This document shows positions 1-9,048 of a stretch of 64,000 bases of DNA, piece by piece (positions within the stretch are counted from its first letter, which is position 1; each line of letters starts with the position of its first letter). A program made the translations under genes and the position numbers. The DNA comes from Terriglobia bacterium (GTDB taxonomy: Bacteria > Acidobacteriota > Terriglobia > Terriglobales > Acidobacteriaceae). The notes beneath the pieces were generated by a model. That model was given only the letters and a program-made list of their open reading frames with translations, searched no databases and was not told the DNA's origin. Where the stretch lies: assembly GCA_032252755.1 (NCBI GenBank), contig JAVUPY010000017.1:1-64000 (forward strand), written 5' to 3'.

Positions 1-900
1 TTTGACCGCGACAGGACCGGACCCCGGACCACCGCCGCCATGAGGCGTCGAGAACGTCTTGTGCAGGTTCAGATGCATCACGTCGACACCGAAGTCGCCG
101 GGGCGCGTCTTGCCGACCAGCGCGTTCATGTTGGCGCCGTCCATGTAGAGCAGGCCGCCCTTGGCGTGCAGGATCTCGGCAATCTTCCCGATCTGCGTTT
201 CAAAGCCGCCGAGTGTGCTCGGGTTGGTGATCATCAAACCGGCGATCTCGTCGTTCATCTGTGATTCAAGCGCCGCCAGATCGACCATGCCCTGCTCGTT
301 CGATTTGAGGTTCTCGACCGCATAGCCGGACATCGCCGCCGTCGCAGGGTTCGTTCCGTGCGCAGAATCCGGAATAAGCATGCGCTTGCGCGGATTGCCC
401 TGTGACTCCAGGTACGCGCGAATCAGCAGCACGCCCGTGAGTTCTCCGTGCGCGCCCGCCGCCGGTTGCAGCGTGATCGCATCCATGCCGCAGATTTCGA
501 TCAAGGCATCTGCAAGCGTCTTCATTACGCGCAGGCATCCCTGCGACACACGCTCCGGCTGATACGGATGCGCGTTCGCGAGTCCTTCAAATCGCGCTAC
601 TGCCTCGTTCACGCGCGCATTGTATTTCATCGTGCACGAGCCGAGGGGATACATCCCGTGATCGACCGCGTAGTTCCAGGTCGACATACGCGTGAAGTGC
701 CGGATGATCTCGATTTCGCTGACCTCGGGCATATTGCCAAGGTCCTCGCGGGCCACGTTGCCGAGTTCCTTTGCCGGATCGACTTCTGGAACGTCGAGCG
801 GCGCGAGTCGGTACCCCTTCTTGCCCGGAGAGGATTTCTCGAAGATCAGACCTTCGTTCTGGCTGATGTGCGTTGTCGCTTTGAGGATTTTGTCTTCCAT
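1..900 (-). CDS. gcvPB: Glycine dehydrogenase (decarboxylating) subunit 2, partial
   Basis: C-terminal half of the two-subunit P-protein of the glycine cleavage system. The PLP enzyme decarboxylates glycine and passes the aminomethyl group to the lipoyl arm of GcvH. I translated 300 in-frame codons from the ATG at 900; the frame stays open to base 1, so the C-terminus lies outside the window. Seen in the translation: N-terminal ISQNEGLIFEKSSPGK, the SCTMKYNAR segment, AHGTNPATAA, and the PLP-lysine motif HLNLHKTFSTPHGGGGPG near residue 290. The start codon shares one base with the gcvPA stop (TGATG), which indicates translational coupling. It is the last visible gene of gcvT-gcvH-gcvPA-gcvPB. 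Identification is secure; only the length is unknown. Confidence 0.96.
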   Translation of the reverse strand, partial: MEDKILKATTHISQNEGLIFEKSSPGKKGYRLAPLDVPEVDPAKELGNVAREDLGNMPEVSEIEIIRHFTRMSTWNYAVDHGMYPLGSCTMKYNARVNEAVARFEGLANAHPYQPERVSQGCLRVMKTLADALIEICGMDAITLQPAAGAHGELTGVLLIRAYLESQGNPRKRMLIPDSAHGTNPATAAMSGYAVENLKSNEQGMVDLAALESQMNDEIAGLMITNPSTLGGFETQIGKIAEILHAKGGLLYMDGANMNALVGKTRPGDFGVDVMHLNLHKTFSTPHGGGGPGSGPVAVK

Positions 901-2222
901 CACTTCACCTCCGCGACAGCCGCGTCGATTGCTTCGCGCGTATTCATTTCGGTGCAGCACCATACGGCGGCATTGCCGAGTTCGGGATAGAACTTCCTCA
1001 GAGGGAAGCCGCCGACGATGTGCTTGTCCGTCAGCCGCTGCCCTATGACATAGGAATCGTCCGCCGTTTGCACGACGAATTCATTGAAACGTGGCGCCGA
1101 ATCGAACAGCACCTTCGCCTTCTTGGCCATCTGCTGCCGTGCGTAAGCGGCCTTTGCAAGGTTCTGCTTCGCTAATTCCTTCAGCCCCTCGCGCCCGTAA
1201 ATCGTCATGTAAATATTCGCCATCAGCGCGATCAGCGCCTGGTTGGTGCAGATGTTCGACGTCGCCTTCTCGCGCCGTATGTGTTGCTCGCGCGTCGACA
1301 GCGTCAACACGAACCCTCGCTTGCCATTACGGTCGCGTGTTTCGCCCACAAGGCGTCCGGGAATCTGCCGTACGAATTTCTCCTTCGTCGCGATGACACC
1401 GGCGTACGGCCCGCCGTAACCGAGCGGGATTCCGAACGACTGCGTCTCCATGGAGATGATATCGGCATCCGCCGGCGGCTTCACGATCCCTAGCGATAGT
1501 GCCTCGGAGATCGAGACCACGAGCAACGCGCCTTTCTTGTGCGCGAGATCCGCAATAGCCGCAACGTCCTCGATGGTGCCGAAGAAATTTGGCGACTGAA
1601 TCAGCACGCACGCAGTCTGATCGTCAATTGAAGCGTCGAGCGCCTTCAGATCTACTCGCCCGTTGTCGCCGAAACCGATCTCCCCGAGAGGCATCCCCTG
1701 GTGCTTGACGTAGGTGCGAATCACCTCGCGATACTCCGGGTGCACGCTCCGTGCTACCAAAGCCTTGCTGCGGCCAGTCAGGCGCACAGCCATCATCAGA
1801 GCTTCGGCCGCGCCTGTTGAACCGTCGTACATGGAGGCGTTCGCGACATCCATCCCCGTGAGTTCACAGATCATCGACTGGAACTCGAATATCGACTGAA
1901 GTGTTCCCTGCGCGATTTCCGGCTGGTAGGGCGTGTAGGCGGTGAAGAATTCGCCGCGCGAGATGAGCGAGTCAATTACGACCGGCCGGTAATGGTTGTA
2001 GGCACCGGCCCCAAGAAAGATGTGAAAGCCGGTTGTGTTCTCGGCGGCACGTGCCTTGAACCACTCCATGATCTCCTGCTCTGACATCTGTCGTGGCACC
2101 TTGAGATCGCGGTTCAGCCGGTATTCCGCCGGGATCGGCGCAAAGAAATCGTCAATAGAATTAACGCCGATCTCGCGCAACATGTGTTCGCGGTCGGTGG
2201 GAGACTTCGGAAGATAGCGCAT
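900..2222 (-). CDS. gcvPA: Glycine dehydrogenase (decarboxylating) subunit 1
   Basis: N-terminal half of the split P-protein (440 aa, the usual size for subunit 1). It forms the heterodimer with GcvPB that decarboxylates glycine. Recognisable stretches are [15 protein letters not shown] at the start, [31 protein letters not shown], the glycine-rich [11 protein letters not shown] and [13 protein letters not shown]. The catalytic PLP lysine is not in this subunit, as expected. The ATG at 2222 has no clear Shine-Dalgarno sequence; the 77-bp gap to gcvH holds a repeat of ATCGGGTAATCGG-like words, so the leader may have been remodelled by that repeat. The stop overlaps the gcvPB start. Very likely co-transcribed with the gcv genes on both sides. 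Confidence 0.96.
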   Translation of the reverse strand: MRYLPKSPTDREHMLREIGVNSIDDFFAPIPAEYRLNRDLKVPRQMSEQEIMEWFKARAAENTTGFHIFLGAGAYNHYRPVVIDSLISRGEFFTAYTPYQPEIAQGTLQSIFEFQSMICELTGMDVANASMYDGSTGAAEALMMAVRLTGRSKALVARSVHPEYREVIRTYVKHQGMPLGEIGFGDNGRVDLKALDASIDDQTACVLIQSPNFFGTIEDVAAIADLAHKKGALLVVSISEALSLGIVKPPADADIISMETQSFGIPLGYGGPYAGVIATKEKFVRQIPGRLVGETRDRNGKRGFVLTLSTREQHIRREKATSNICTNQALIALMANIYMTIYGREGLKELAKQNLAKAAYARQQMAKKAKVLFDSAPRFNEFVVQTADDSYVIGQRLTDKHIVGGFPLRKFYPELGNAAVWCCTEMNTREAIDAAVAEVK

Positions 2223-2229
2223 ATTAATA

Positions 2230-2263
2230 GGGTAATCGGGTGATCCGGAAATCGGGTAATCGG
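2230..2263. repeat. Short direct-repeat tract between gcvH and gcvPA
   Basis: About four imperfect copies of an 8-9 base word (GGTAATCGG, GTGATCCGG, AAATCGG, GTAATCGG) stand head to tail in the gcvH-gcvPA gap. The tract sits where the ribosome-binding site of gcvPA would be expected, and none is seen. A similar ATCGGAA-type word run lies at 29471-29507 inside another gene. Confidence 0.6.
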
Positions 2264-2299
2264 CAAATGCAGCTTACCCGCATAACGATCGAAGCTCTG

Positions 2300-2683
2300 C
2301 TACTTCTCTTCTGCTGCAAACTTTTCGTAATCGGCGGCGGAGAGCAGTCTATTCAACTCGGACGGGTCCTTCAACGTCACCTTCACCATCCATGCCGCAT
2401 GAGCGTCGCTGTTTACTTTCTCGGGGGCAGTCGCCAGCGCTTCGTTAATTTCGGTCACCGTCCCCGAAACCGGCGCAAACAGGTCGCTGACCGCTTTTAC
2501 CGATTCGACGGTGCCGAAGCTTTCGCCCGCCTTCAACTCGGCACCAACCTTCGGCAGTTCGACAAACACGATGTCACCAAGCGAGTTCTGAGCATGATCG
2601 GTAATCCCAATCGTTCCGGTCGTACCGTCAACCTTGATCCACTCGTGCTCTTTGGTGTACTTGAAATCTGCGGGATAAGCCAT
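2300..2683 (-). CDS. gcvH: Glycine cleavage system H protein
   Basis: Lipoyl carrier of the glycine cleavage complex, shuttling the aminomethyl intermediate between P, T and L proteins. With the start at the ATG at 2683 the protein is 127 aa, the usual length, beginning MAYPADFKYTKEHEW. The lipoylation motif GTVESVKAVSDLFAPVSG is present, with the lipoyl lysine at residue 63. I chose this start over the upstream one at 2701 because an AGGGA ribosome-binding site (2691-2695) lies at the right distance and the family begins here. It is 37 bp after gcvT in the same operon. No odd features. Confidence 0.97.
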   Translation of the reverse strand: MAYPADFKYTKEHEWIKVDGTTGTIGITDHAQNSLGDIVFVELPKVGAELKAGESFGTVESVKAVSDLFAPVSGTVTEINEALATAPEKVNSDAHAAWMVKVTLKDPSELNRLLSAADYEKFAAEEK

Positions 2684-2720
2684 CGAACGCTCCCTTGGCA
2701 ATGAATGCCACTGAATTTCG

Positions 2721-3896
2721 TCACACGCCGGGCTTCGGCGCTGTACTCAACTTCGGTCTCTTGTAGAACGGTGTCGGAATCACCTTGCACTTCACCATCT
2801 GCCCGCGAATCTCGACGTTAACCTCGGTATCGATGCCAGACAATTCGAGGGGGACATACGCGAGCGCGATGTTCTTCTTCAGGAACGGCCCGGGCGATCC
2901 GCTCGTTACGTAGCCAATTTCTTTCCCGGCGAGATCGAATACCTTGTAGCCGTCGCGCGGAATTCCTCGGTCGACGTTCTCAAGGCCGACCAATTTGCGG
3001 GTGATCCCCTCTTCCTTTTGCTCAGCCAGCGCGGCTCGGCCGACAAAGTTGCCCTTGTCCATCTTGAGGAACCGATCGAGTCCCGCCTCCCAAACCGTAA
3101 TCGACTCCGAAATTTCGTGCCCATATAAAGGAAGGCAACCCTCGAGCCGCAAGGTGTTGCGCGCGCCGAGCCCGCACGGAAGCACGCCAAACTCTTTCCC
3201 GGCGTCCATCACGGCGTTCCACACACGCGCGCTGGTCGCCTCGTCCGACGGGATATAGATCTCAAAGCCGTCCTCGGCCGTATATCCGGTCCTCGCGATT
3301 AGCGTGTTCGGCAAATCGCAAACTGCACCGTGCGTGAACCAGTAGAACTTCACCCTCGAGAGATCCGCGTCTGTCAGCTTCTGCAACAGCTTTACGCCGT
3401 TGGGACCCTGGATCGCGATCTGCGTGAAGTTGTCGCTGAGGTTTTCGACCCTGCAGTCGAATCCTTCCCCCTGACCCACGACCCAGTTGACGTCCTTCTC
3501 TCGAGTTCCGGCGTTGATCACCAGCAGGTAATCGCTCTCGCCCAGCCGATGCACGATGACATCGTCTACGAAGGTTCCCTCGGGATAGAGCAGAGCCGAA
3601 TACTGGCACTGGCCGATCGCGAGTTTCGTCGCGTCGTTCATGGTCATACGCTGGATGGCGGCAAGCGCCTCACGCCCATGAACGCGAATATCGCCCATGT
3701 GGCTGACGTCGAAAATGCCGACGCTCGTGCGCACTGCCATGTGCTCGGCGATGAGTCCGCCGGCCTTGCGATCACCGTGAGGCGGGTACTCGACCGGCAT
3801 ATCCCAGCCCGCGAAGTCGACCATGCGGGCGCCCATCTGTCGATGAACAGCATTCAATGCGGTCTTGCGGGGTGTGCCAACAACCGTGGGAGCCAA
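2721..3896 (-). CDS. gcvT: Glycine cleavage system T protein (aminomethyltransferase)
   Basis: Tetrahydrofolate-dependent aminomethyltransferase that releases ammonia and makes 5,10-methylene-THF. Family segments are clear: QMGARMVDFAGWDMPVEY near the start, HMGDIRVHG, ALLYPEGTFVDDVIVHR, RTGYTAEDGFEIY, and GLGARNTLRLEGCLPLYGHE. I place the start at a TTG at 3896, preceded by AAGGA eight bases away, giving 391 aa. The frame is also open to a GTG at 3977, which would add 27 residues unlike the family, so the long form is less likely. A small hairpin (GCAGAC/GTCTGC, 3913-3929) lies just upstream. First gene of the gcv operon. I looked for a glycine riboswitch and saw none. Confidence 0.95.
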   Translation of the reverse strand: MAPTVVGTPRKTALNAVHRQMGARMVDFAGWDMPVEYPPHGDRKAGGLIAEHMAVRTSVGIFDVSHMGDIRVHGREALAAIQRMTMNDATKLAIGQCQYSALLYPEGTFVDDVIVHRLGESDYLLVINAGTREKDVNWVVGQGEGFDCRVENLSDNFTQIAIQGPNGVKLLQKLTDADLSRVKFYWFTHGAVCDLPNTLIARTGYTAEDGFEIYIPSDEATSARVWNAVMDAGKEFGVLPCGLGARNTLRLEGCLPLYGHEISESITVWEAGLDRFLKMDKGNFVGRAALAEQKEEGITRKLVGLENVDRGIPRDGYKVFDLAGKEIGYVTSGSPGPFLKKNIALAYVPLELSGIDTEVNVEIRGQMVKCKVIPTPFYKRPKLSTAPKPGV

Positions 3897-4112
3897 GGAG
3901 AGTTTCCTTCGGGCAGACAACCTGTCTGCGCTCAGCAAGATAAAGCAACCTTGTACGTTAACACGCGCATTTTCCACGGGTCAATGAGTCGCAACCGCTC
4001 GAAAGAGGCAACCCCAAGGATACGAACGGACACTCTGGATTTCATGTTCCTTAGTGCCCTTCATGGTTAGCAAGCTCTTTCTTCTATTCTCATTTCGCGC
4101 TACTCTTCGCCC

Positions 4113-4283
4113 ATGACCGAACGATTCCGCTGCGTGGTTTGCGAGCAGGTAGAAGACAGGTGCGAGTGCACCAAGTACTGTGCCCTGTGCCAGGGTTCCA
4201 ACCAGGTACGCCTGTGTGAGGACGGTCAGTACTACTGCCTGGAGTGCCGCGAAGCCTGCGATTACCTGCCCGAAGGTAAATAA
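4113..4283 (+). CDS. Small ten-cysteine protein, putative metal-binding
   Basis: A 56-residue ORF with ten cysteines (7, 10, 17, 19, 23, 26, 35, 42, 45, 49), arranged CxxC, CxC, CxxC, then C, CxxC and C. It starts MTERFRCVVCEQ and ends with a charged tail. The pattern is that of a small zinc-ribbon or other metal-binding protein, not of low-complexity sequence. No signal peptide or membrane segment, so probably cytoplasmic. It lies between the divergent gcv operon and the S15 hydrolase on the hydrolase strand, ending 83 bp before it. I see no strong ribosome-binding site. I do not know the function; I believe similar short proteins occur in other acidobacteria, but could not check. Confidence 0.7.
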   Translation: MTERFRCVVCEQVEDRCECTKYCALCQGSNQVRLCEDGQYYCLECREACDYLPEGK

Positions 4284-4318
4284 GCGAGTCCGCGCCTCGC
4301 GCGGTCGACACACTCGTT

Positions 4319-4324
4319 TATAAT
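4319..4324 (+). promoter_or_regulatory. Candidate -10 element (TATAAT) for the S15 hydrolase
   Basis: A perfect TATAAT lies 43 bases before the hydrolase start and just after the small cysteine-rich gene. No convincing -35 hexamer is seen at 16-18 bp spacing, so this is a weak call. Confidence 0.35.
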
Positions 4325-4366
4325 TGCCCACCAATTTCCGACGAAAGCTGCTGCGAGGCCTTTATT

Positions 4367-6250
4367 ATGCGCATCCGTGTCACGATAGCCCTCGTCCTCT
4401 TCTGCTGCACTCTCATCTCCATCGCGCAAACCACGCCCGCGGAAAACGAATTCAAGCGCGTCGAAGTCATGGTCCTCATGCGCGACGGGGTTCATTTGCA
4501 GACCGTCTATTTTGTCCCGCTGAACCAGAAGGAGCCTCTGCCCATTCTGATGGTGCGCACTCCCTATGGCGTCCCGGAGACCGAAGCCTTTCTGCACGCG
4601 CCCTCCATGAAGCAACTCATCGCCGACGGATACATCTTCGTCTACCAGAACCTGCGCGGACGCTTTAAGTCCGAGGGCACCTTTAACATGTCGATGGCCT
4701 TCGATCCGAAAGGGCCAAACGAATCCACCGATGCCTACGACACCATCGACTGGCTCTTGAAGAACGTTCCCAACAACAACGGGAAGGTCGGTATTTTCGG
4801 CGTCTCCTACCCGGGACTCACTGCCGCGTTGAGCACCCTCGATCCGCATCCAGCGCTGAAGGCCATTTCCGAGCAGGCGTCTCCCGCCGACCAGTGGATG
4901 AATGACGATTTCCATCGCTACGGCGCACTGCGCCTGAGTTACGCCTTCGAATATTCCGTCCTCGAAGAAGCTGATAAAAACGCCAACACGCATTTCAACT
5001 TCGACAAGTTCGATACTTATCAGTGGTATCTGGATCTCGGCCCGCTCTCCAACATCAACGCCAAGTACCTTCACGGAAAGCTGCCGGCGTGGAACAACAT
5101 GGCCGACCATCCGAATTACGACTCCTTCTGGCAAAAAGAATCGTTTACGAACCAGATCCACGGTGCAACCGTGCCGATCCTCAACGTCGCCGGATTTTGG
5201 GATCAGGAAGACCCGTGGGGTCCGTGGAAGATCTATTACAGCGACGAAAAGAACGATCCGAAGCACTACAACTTCATGGTCGCCGGCCCGTGGAATCACG
5301 GTGGATGGCGCGGTGCGGACGGCTCCCATCTCGGCCTGATCCCCTTCGGCGGACACAACACGTCTCTCGAGTTCCGTGAAAACATCGAGGCCCCGTGGTT
5401 CCGCTACTGGCTGCACGGAGAAGGCCAGCCGTTTACGTGGGAGGCGCAGACGTTCCAGACGGGTTCGAATACCTGGCACAAGTACAGCGCATGGCCTCCG
5501 AAGGAGGCGAAGAATACCAATCTCTATCTGCTCGCGGGCGGTGAACTCTCCTTCATTGCCCCGAAGAGCACCACCGGTTACGCGCAATACATCTCCGATC
5601 CCGCGAACCCCGTCCCATACCGCCATCGCCCAATCTCGCCGACCTATCCGGGAGGCGATTGGACCACCTGGGAGGTGCAGGATCAACGCTTCGTCGAGCA
5701 TCGCCCCGATGTGCTCACGTTTGAGAGCAAGCCGCTGGATCATGACATAACGGTCACGGGGGAGTTGGCAGCAGATTTATTCGCTTCAACCACTGGCACC
5801 GATAGCGACTGGATCGTCAAACTGATCGATGTCTATCCCGAGGACGCTCAGCCGCGCAACATCGACACTGCGCCATACAAACCGGGTGAATATGCGCAGA
5901 GCTTGAACGGATACGAGTTGATCATTGCGGCAGAAGTAGCACGAGCGCGTTTCCGCAAAAGCTTCGAGAAACCTGTTCCGGTCGTTCCGAACCAAGTCAC
6001 TGAGTACAAAATCCCGCTGCGCAGCCATGATCATGTATTCCTGAAGGGGCACCGCATCATGGTGCAGGTACAGAGCACATGGTTCCCCATCATCGACCGC
6101 AATCCGCAGAAGTTCGTGCCGAATATCTTTCAGGCGAAAGCGCGCGACTTCATCAAGGCTACGCAACGGGTCTACGGCACCGTGAAGGCACCATCACACA
6201 TCGTGCTTCCGGTTATGCTGACATCTGCCGCGGAGCCTGGCTCTCGGTGA
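4367..6250 (+). CDS. Exported CocE/NonD-type hydrolase (S15 X-Pro dipeptidyl-peptidase fold)
   Basis: Serine alpha/beta hydrolase of the CocE/NonD family, acting on acyl or peptide bonds; the substrate cannot be told from sequence. An N-terminal signal peptide (MRIRVTIALVLFCCTLISIAQ) places it outside the cytoplasm. The nucleophile elbow GVSYPG puts Ser at 147; the acid is probably Asp279 (FWDQEDPWG) and the base His311 (GPWNHGGW), in the expected order. The C-terminal ~200 residues match the jelly-roll domain of this family (ending with LRSHDHVFLKGHRI and FQAKARDFIKATQRVYG). At 627 aa it has the normal size. Its 3' end overlaps the convergent DinB-like gene by 38 bp. No other gene looks co-transcribed except perhaps the small cysteine-rich one. 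Confidence 0.9.
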   Translation: MRIRVTIALVLFCCTLISIAQTTPAENEFKRVEVMVLMRDGVHLQTVYFVPLNQKEPLPILMVRTPYGVPETEAFLHAPSMKQLIADGYIFVYQNLRGRFKSEGTFNMSMAFDPKGPNESTDAYDTIDWLLKNVPNNNGKVGIFGVSYPGLTAALSTLDPHPALKAISEQASPADQWMNDDFHRYGALRLSYAFEYSVLEEADKNANTHFNFDKFDTYQWYLDLGPLSNINAKYLHGKLPAWNNMADHPNYDSFWQKESFTNQIHGATVPILNVAGFWDQEDPWGPWKIYYSDEKNDPKHYNFMVAGPWNHGGWRGADGSHLGLIPFGGHNTSLEFRENIEAPWFRYWLHGEGQPFTWEAQTFQTGSNTWHKYSAWPPKEAKNTNLYLLAGGELSFIAPKSTTGYAQYISDPANPVPYRHRPISPTYPGGDWTTWEVQDQRFVEHRPDVLTFESKPLDHDITVTGELAADLFASTTGTDSDWIVKLIDVYPEDAQPRNIDTAPYKPGEYAQSLNGYELIIAAEVARARFRKSFEKPVPVVPNQVTEYKIPLRSHDHVFLKGHRIMVQVQSTWFPIIDRNPQKFVPNIFQAKARDFIKATQRVYGTVKAPSHIVLPVMLTSAAEPGSR

Positions 6251-6683
6251 TCTCGGTGACATGCTCTTCCATGTGGCGCAGGTAGTCCTCGATGACATAT
6301 CGCAGCGTGACCGGCGGGTCGTTGCCGATGCGGCATTGGGCGGCGAGTTTGTCGTCGGCAATCTGCCTCACCACGCGAGCCAGCAGCGCGTTGTGTGCCT
6401 TCCACAATTCCAGCAGCTCGGACCACTGCATGTTCGCGTAATCGTGTATGGCCACCCAACCCTGCGCGTGATATGCAGGACCGCTATATTCGGCATCGAG
6501 CGCGGCCACAGCAAAGCGGACGTGATTATTGATTGCGGAGTCGATCAGATGACCCAGAACCTGCTTACGGGTCCATACATCAGGCTTGTAGGGTTCAGAA
6601 GCTTCAAATTCTGTGATGACTCTCAAATCAGCTTCTGCTGAGGCGAGTCGCGCGCTGAAATCATCGGCTAACTGTTCCGGCAT
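6213..6683 (-). CDS. DinB-like / YfiT-type metal-dependent protein
   Basis: 156-aa member of the DinB/YfiT-like four-helix-bundle superfamily, whose members use a three-histidine metal site and often act as thiol-dependent transferases or hydrolases. Candidate ligands are His45 (VLGHLIDSA), His137 and His141 (YLRHMEEH), at the spacing usual for the family. There is no signal peptide. The start at 6683 has a GGGAGG ribosome-binding site. It lies downstream of the BON-domain gene on the same strand but a strong terminator separates them, so it is probably transcribed on its own. The true substrate is unknown. Confidence 0.85.
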   Translation of the reverse strand: MPEQLADDFSARLASAEADLRVITEFEASEPYKPDVWTRKQVLGHLIDSAINNHVRFAVAALDAEYSGPAYHAQGWVAIHDYANMQWSELLELWKAHNALLARVVRQIADDKLAAQCRIGNDPPVTLRYVIEDYLRHMEEHVTEITESQAPRQMSA

Positions 6684-6693
6684 TTTGTCCTCC

Positions 6694-6738
6694 CAAAAAT
6701 AAATCTGTCGCGAACACGAACTATTCGATTCGCGACAG
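6694..6738 (-). terminator. Intrinsic terminator after the BON-domain gene
   Basis: A perfect 10-bp stem (CTGTCGCGAA / TTCGCGACAG, 6705-6714 with 6729-6738) with a 14-base loop is followed on the minus strand by ATTTATTTTT. It sits 31 bases after the BON-gene stop. The plus strand has no U-run after the stem, so it is directional. Confidence 0.85.
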
Positions 6739-6769
6739 CATGAAAGGATGAAACAAAAATCTTTCGGTT

Positions 6770-7408
6770 CTATTTTGCTGTTGCTACCTGCAATTCATTG
6801 TTCACGGAAAAAACTCCCGGAACACCATTAGCGCGAAGCCCCGCAGCGTTCTTGTCCGCCTGTGAATCTACCACTCCCATCAGCGTCACGTGCCCGCCGT
6901 TCACGACAATGTGAATGCTGGGCGCCGCCTCCCATCCGTACCGGGAAAGGCCGTCATAACTGAAAATGGCCCTCGCGGTAGCGATACGGATACTCTGGTC
7001 CATCGGCGAAGGCGGAAGAATATTAATCTTGTTCTCAACCTTCTGAACACCCTCAATTCTCTTCACTACGTTTTCCGAATCGCTCTTCAGCGTCGGATTG
7101 ATCACGTTGCCCAGCAGAGTTACCGTGCCGTTGTCCACCTTGTAACGAAGATCGTCGAATAGGCTGTAATACGGCAGCATCAGCAGTTCATGCCGGACTT
7201 CGCGTGCAATGCGCACGTCTCCGCGATTTGGTCCCTGTATGATCTGTACTCCCGGGATTACCGGAACCGAGCCGGTCATCTCATTCAGGTTGCCTGTTTG
7301 CGCCACAGGTTGCGACTGATTCTTTTGTTGGCCTTTCTGGTTTTGCGCAAAAACCCCAATCGTCAAGCCTAGGACGGCAGTTGCAACTGCCAGCACTGCT
7401 CTTCTCAT
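6770..7408 (-). CDS. Exported protein with two BON domains
   Basis: 212-aa protein with a cleavable-looking signal peptide (MRRAVLAVATAVLGLTIGVFA) and two BON domains, at about residues 70-135 and 140-205. BON domains bind phospholipid surfaces or other ligands in the envelope (OsmY-like). Typical motifs are seen twice: VDNGTVTLLGNV and VNGGHVTLMGVV, each followed by a helix with a GVxxVxN-like turn. The start at 7408 was preferred to 7483 because it begins the signal peptide directly. It follows the hox operon on the same strand after 209 bp, so it probably has its own promoter. Its transcript ends at the terminator at 6694-6738. Function is inferred only from the domains. Confidence 0.85.
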   Translation of the reverse strand: MRRAVLAVATAVLGLTIGVFAQNQKGQQKNQSQPVAQTGNLNEMTGSVPVIPGVQIIQGPNRGDVRIAREVRHELLMLPYYSLFDDLRYKVDNGTVTLLGNVINPTLKSDSENVVKRIEGVQKVENKINILPPSPMDQSIRIATARAIFSYDGLSRYGWEAAPSIHIVVNGGHVTLMGVVDSQADKNAAGLRANGVPGVFSVNNELQVATAK

Positions 7409-7617
7409 ATTCCTCAACCTCTCTTTCTGGATCAGGAACCCGGGCCGAAAAGTGTGCGCAGTGTCGTCGCACACCCTCCACATCGGTTCGAGAAACCCTC
7501 GTTCGGCAAAAGGCCCCTAATGAGTTGAAACCGGAAACCGCTCTGCAGTTGCACCGAAAACATCGGACATCAAAACGGTGGCTGATCGCCAGCGCCCTGA
7601 AAGTCACGATAAGCCGC

Positions 7618-9039
7618 TCAATCTGAGGCAACTTCGTCGAGCAGGTCTCCTTTCGCTCCCACCAGCTGGACCTTCATCGCAAGCACCCCAGCGGCGTGGG
7701 TCGAGCAACTGAGACAGGGGTCATAGGCCCGTACCACCGCCGAAACGCGGTTCAGCATGCCTTCATGCAGTTTGTCGCCGTGCACGTAGTGTTCTGCAAC
7801 CTGCTGCACGCTCTTGCCGATCGCAAGGTTGTTATGCCCGGTCGCAACGATCAGGTTCGCCCATGTAATCGCACCATCCGGATTGACCTTGTAGTGGTGA
7901 ATCAAGGTACCGCGTGGCGCCTCGATCATCCCGATACCTTCCATCGCGTTAACGCCCGCCATGGCACGTACGTGTGTATCGAGGATTGCCGGTTCGGACA
8001 GCAACTCTTCCATACGCTCAAGCGCGTAGACGATTTCAACGAGCCTCGCGTAATGGAATAGGAATGCGCTGTGCGCCGGATGTCCAAAGCGCTGGCGGAA
8101 TTCCTTGAGTTCGGCGTCTGCCTTCGGAGTACCGCACCGGTCTGCGACATTGAGTCGTGCCAGGGGACCGACCCGGTACACACCATCGGAGATTCCCTTC
8201 GGAGTGAAATACGGTGCCTTAAGATACGACTCCCGCAGGCTCGTCTCGCCGATGAAAGTTGCATAATCGTCGGCCGCGATCTGGTCTTCGACGATTGTTC
8301 CATCGGCGGCACGGAACCGCAGCGCACCTTCGTAGAGTTGCAGGTTGCCCTTGGCGTCGACCAGGCCGGCATACATGGTCGGAGTCGAGCCAAAGCATTC
8401 GATTTCCTCCTTGTAATCGTCCAGCACACTCTTGAAGAACTGTAGCGTGCGGTCCGTGACCGCCATAGCCTGTGGAATCTCCGCCAGCAGCTTATCCCGG
8501 GTCTGTGCCGTTATCGGCGATGCCACTCCGCCTGGCACTACCCACGACGGGTGTACGCGCTCCTGGGCAAGAGCCTCTATGACCATCAACCCGAACTTGC
8601 GCAGGTCGATGCCGTCGCGAGCGAGTTCGGGATGACGCGCAATGATTCCGAGCACGTTGCGAGTTGCGGGATCGGATTCCATCCCCAGCAGGAAATCCGG
8701 CGCCGAAAGATAGAAGAAACTCAACGCGTGCGATTGCACGAACTGGCCGCAATGCAATACCTCGCGAAGCTTTCGCCCGGCCTGCGGCACCCGCACGGCG
8801 AGAATCCCGTCGCACGCCTTCGAAGATGCCAGTTGATGGCTGATCGGACAGATTCCGCATATGCGCGAGGTGATCCCCGGCATCTCGTAAAACGGGCGAC
8901 CTTCCGTGAACTTCTCGAACCCGCGCACCTGCGTGACATGGAATTCCGTGCCCGCGACCTTGCCCGAGTCGTCCAGTTGAATCGTGATCTTGGCGTGGCC
9001 TTCAATGCGGCTCACGGGCTCAATGGTGATGCGCTTCAT
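7618..9039 (-). CDS. hoxH: [NiFe] hydrogenase large subunit, HoxH-like (group 3)
   Basis: Catalytic subunit carrying the NiFe(CN)2CO site. The N-terminal L1 motif RICGICPISHQLA gives Cys61 and Cys64; the C-terminal L2 motif DPCLSCSTHAAG gives Cys442 and Cys445. Maturation cleavage would fall after His448 and remove 25 residues, so the gene encodes a precursor needing a HoxW-type endopeptidase, which is not in the window. At 473 aa it has HoxH size. A GGAGA ribosome-binding site precedes the ATG at 9039, and hoxY ends 9 bp upstream. It is the last gene of the hoxEFUYH operon. Cytoplasmic, no Tat signal on the partner small subunit, consistent with group 3 rather than membrane uptake enzymes. 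Confidence 0.96.
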   Translation of the reverse strand: MKRITIEPVSRIEGHAKITIQLDDSGKVAGTEFHVTQVRGFEKFTEGRPFYEMPGITSRICGICPISHQLASSKACDGILAVRVPQAGRKLREVLHCGQFVQSHALSFFYLSAPDFLLGMESDPATRNVLGIIARHPELARDGIDLRKFGLMVIEALAQERVHPSWVVPGGVASPITAQTRDKLLAEIPQAMAVTDRTLQFFKSVLDDYKEEIECFGSTPTMYAGLVDAKGNLQLYEGALRFRAADGTIVEDQIAADDYATFIGETSLRESYLKAPYFTPKGISDGVYRVGPLARLNVADRCGTPKADAELKEFRQRFGHPAHSAFLFHYARLVEIVYALERMEELLSEPAILDTHVRAMAGVNAMEGIGMIEAPRGTLIHHYKVNPDGAITWANLIVATGHNNLAIGKSVQQVAEHYVHGDKLHEGMLNRVSAVVRAYDPCLSCSTHAAGVLAMKVQLVGAKGDLLDEVASD

Positions 9040-9048
9040 GCGCTCTCC

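Noticed and set aside
3897-4080. Possible glycine riboswitch upstream of gcvT
   Set aside because: Only a CCGAAGG-like string and a small hairpin are present; the conserved GGAGAG and CTCAGG parts of the aptamer are missing on the minus strand.
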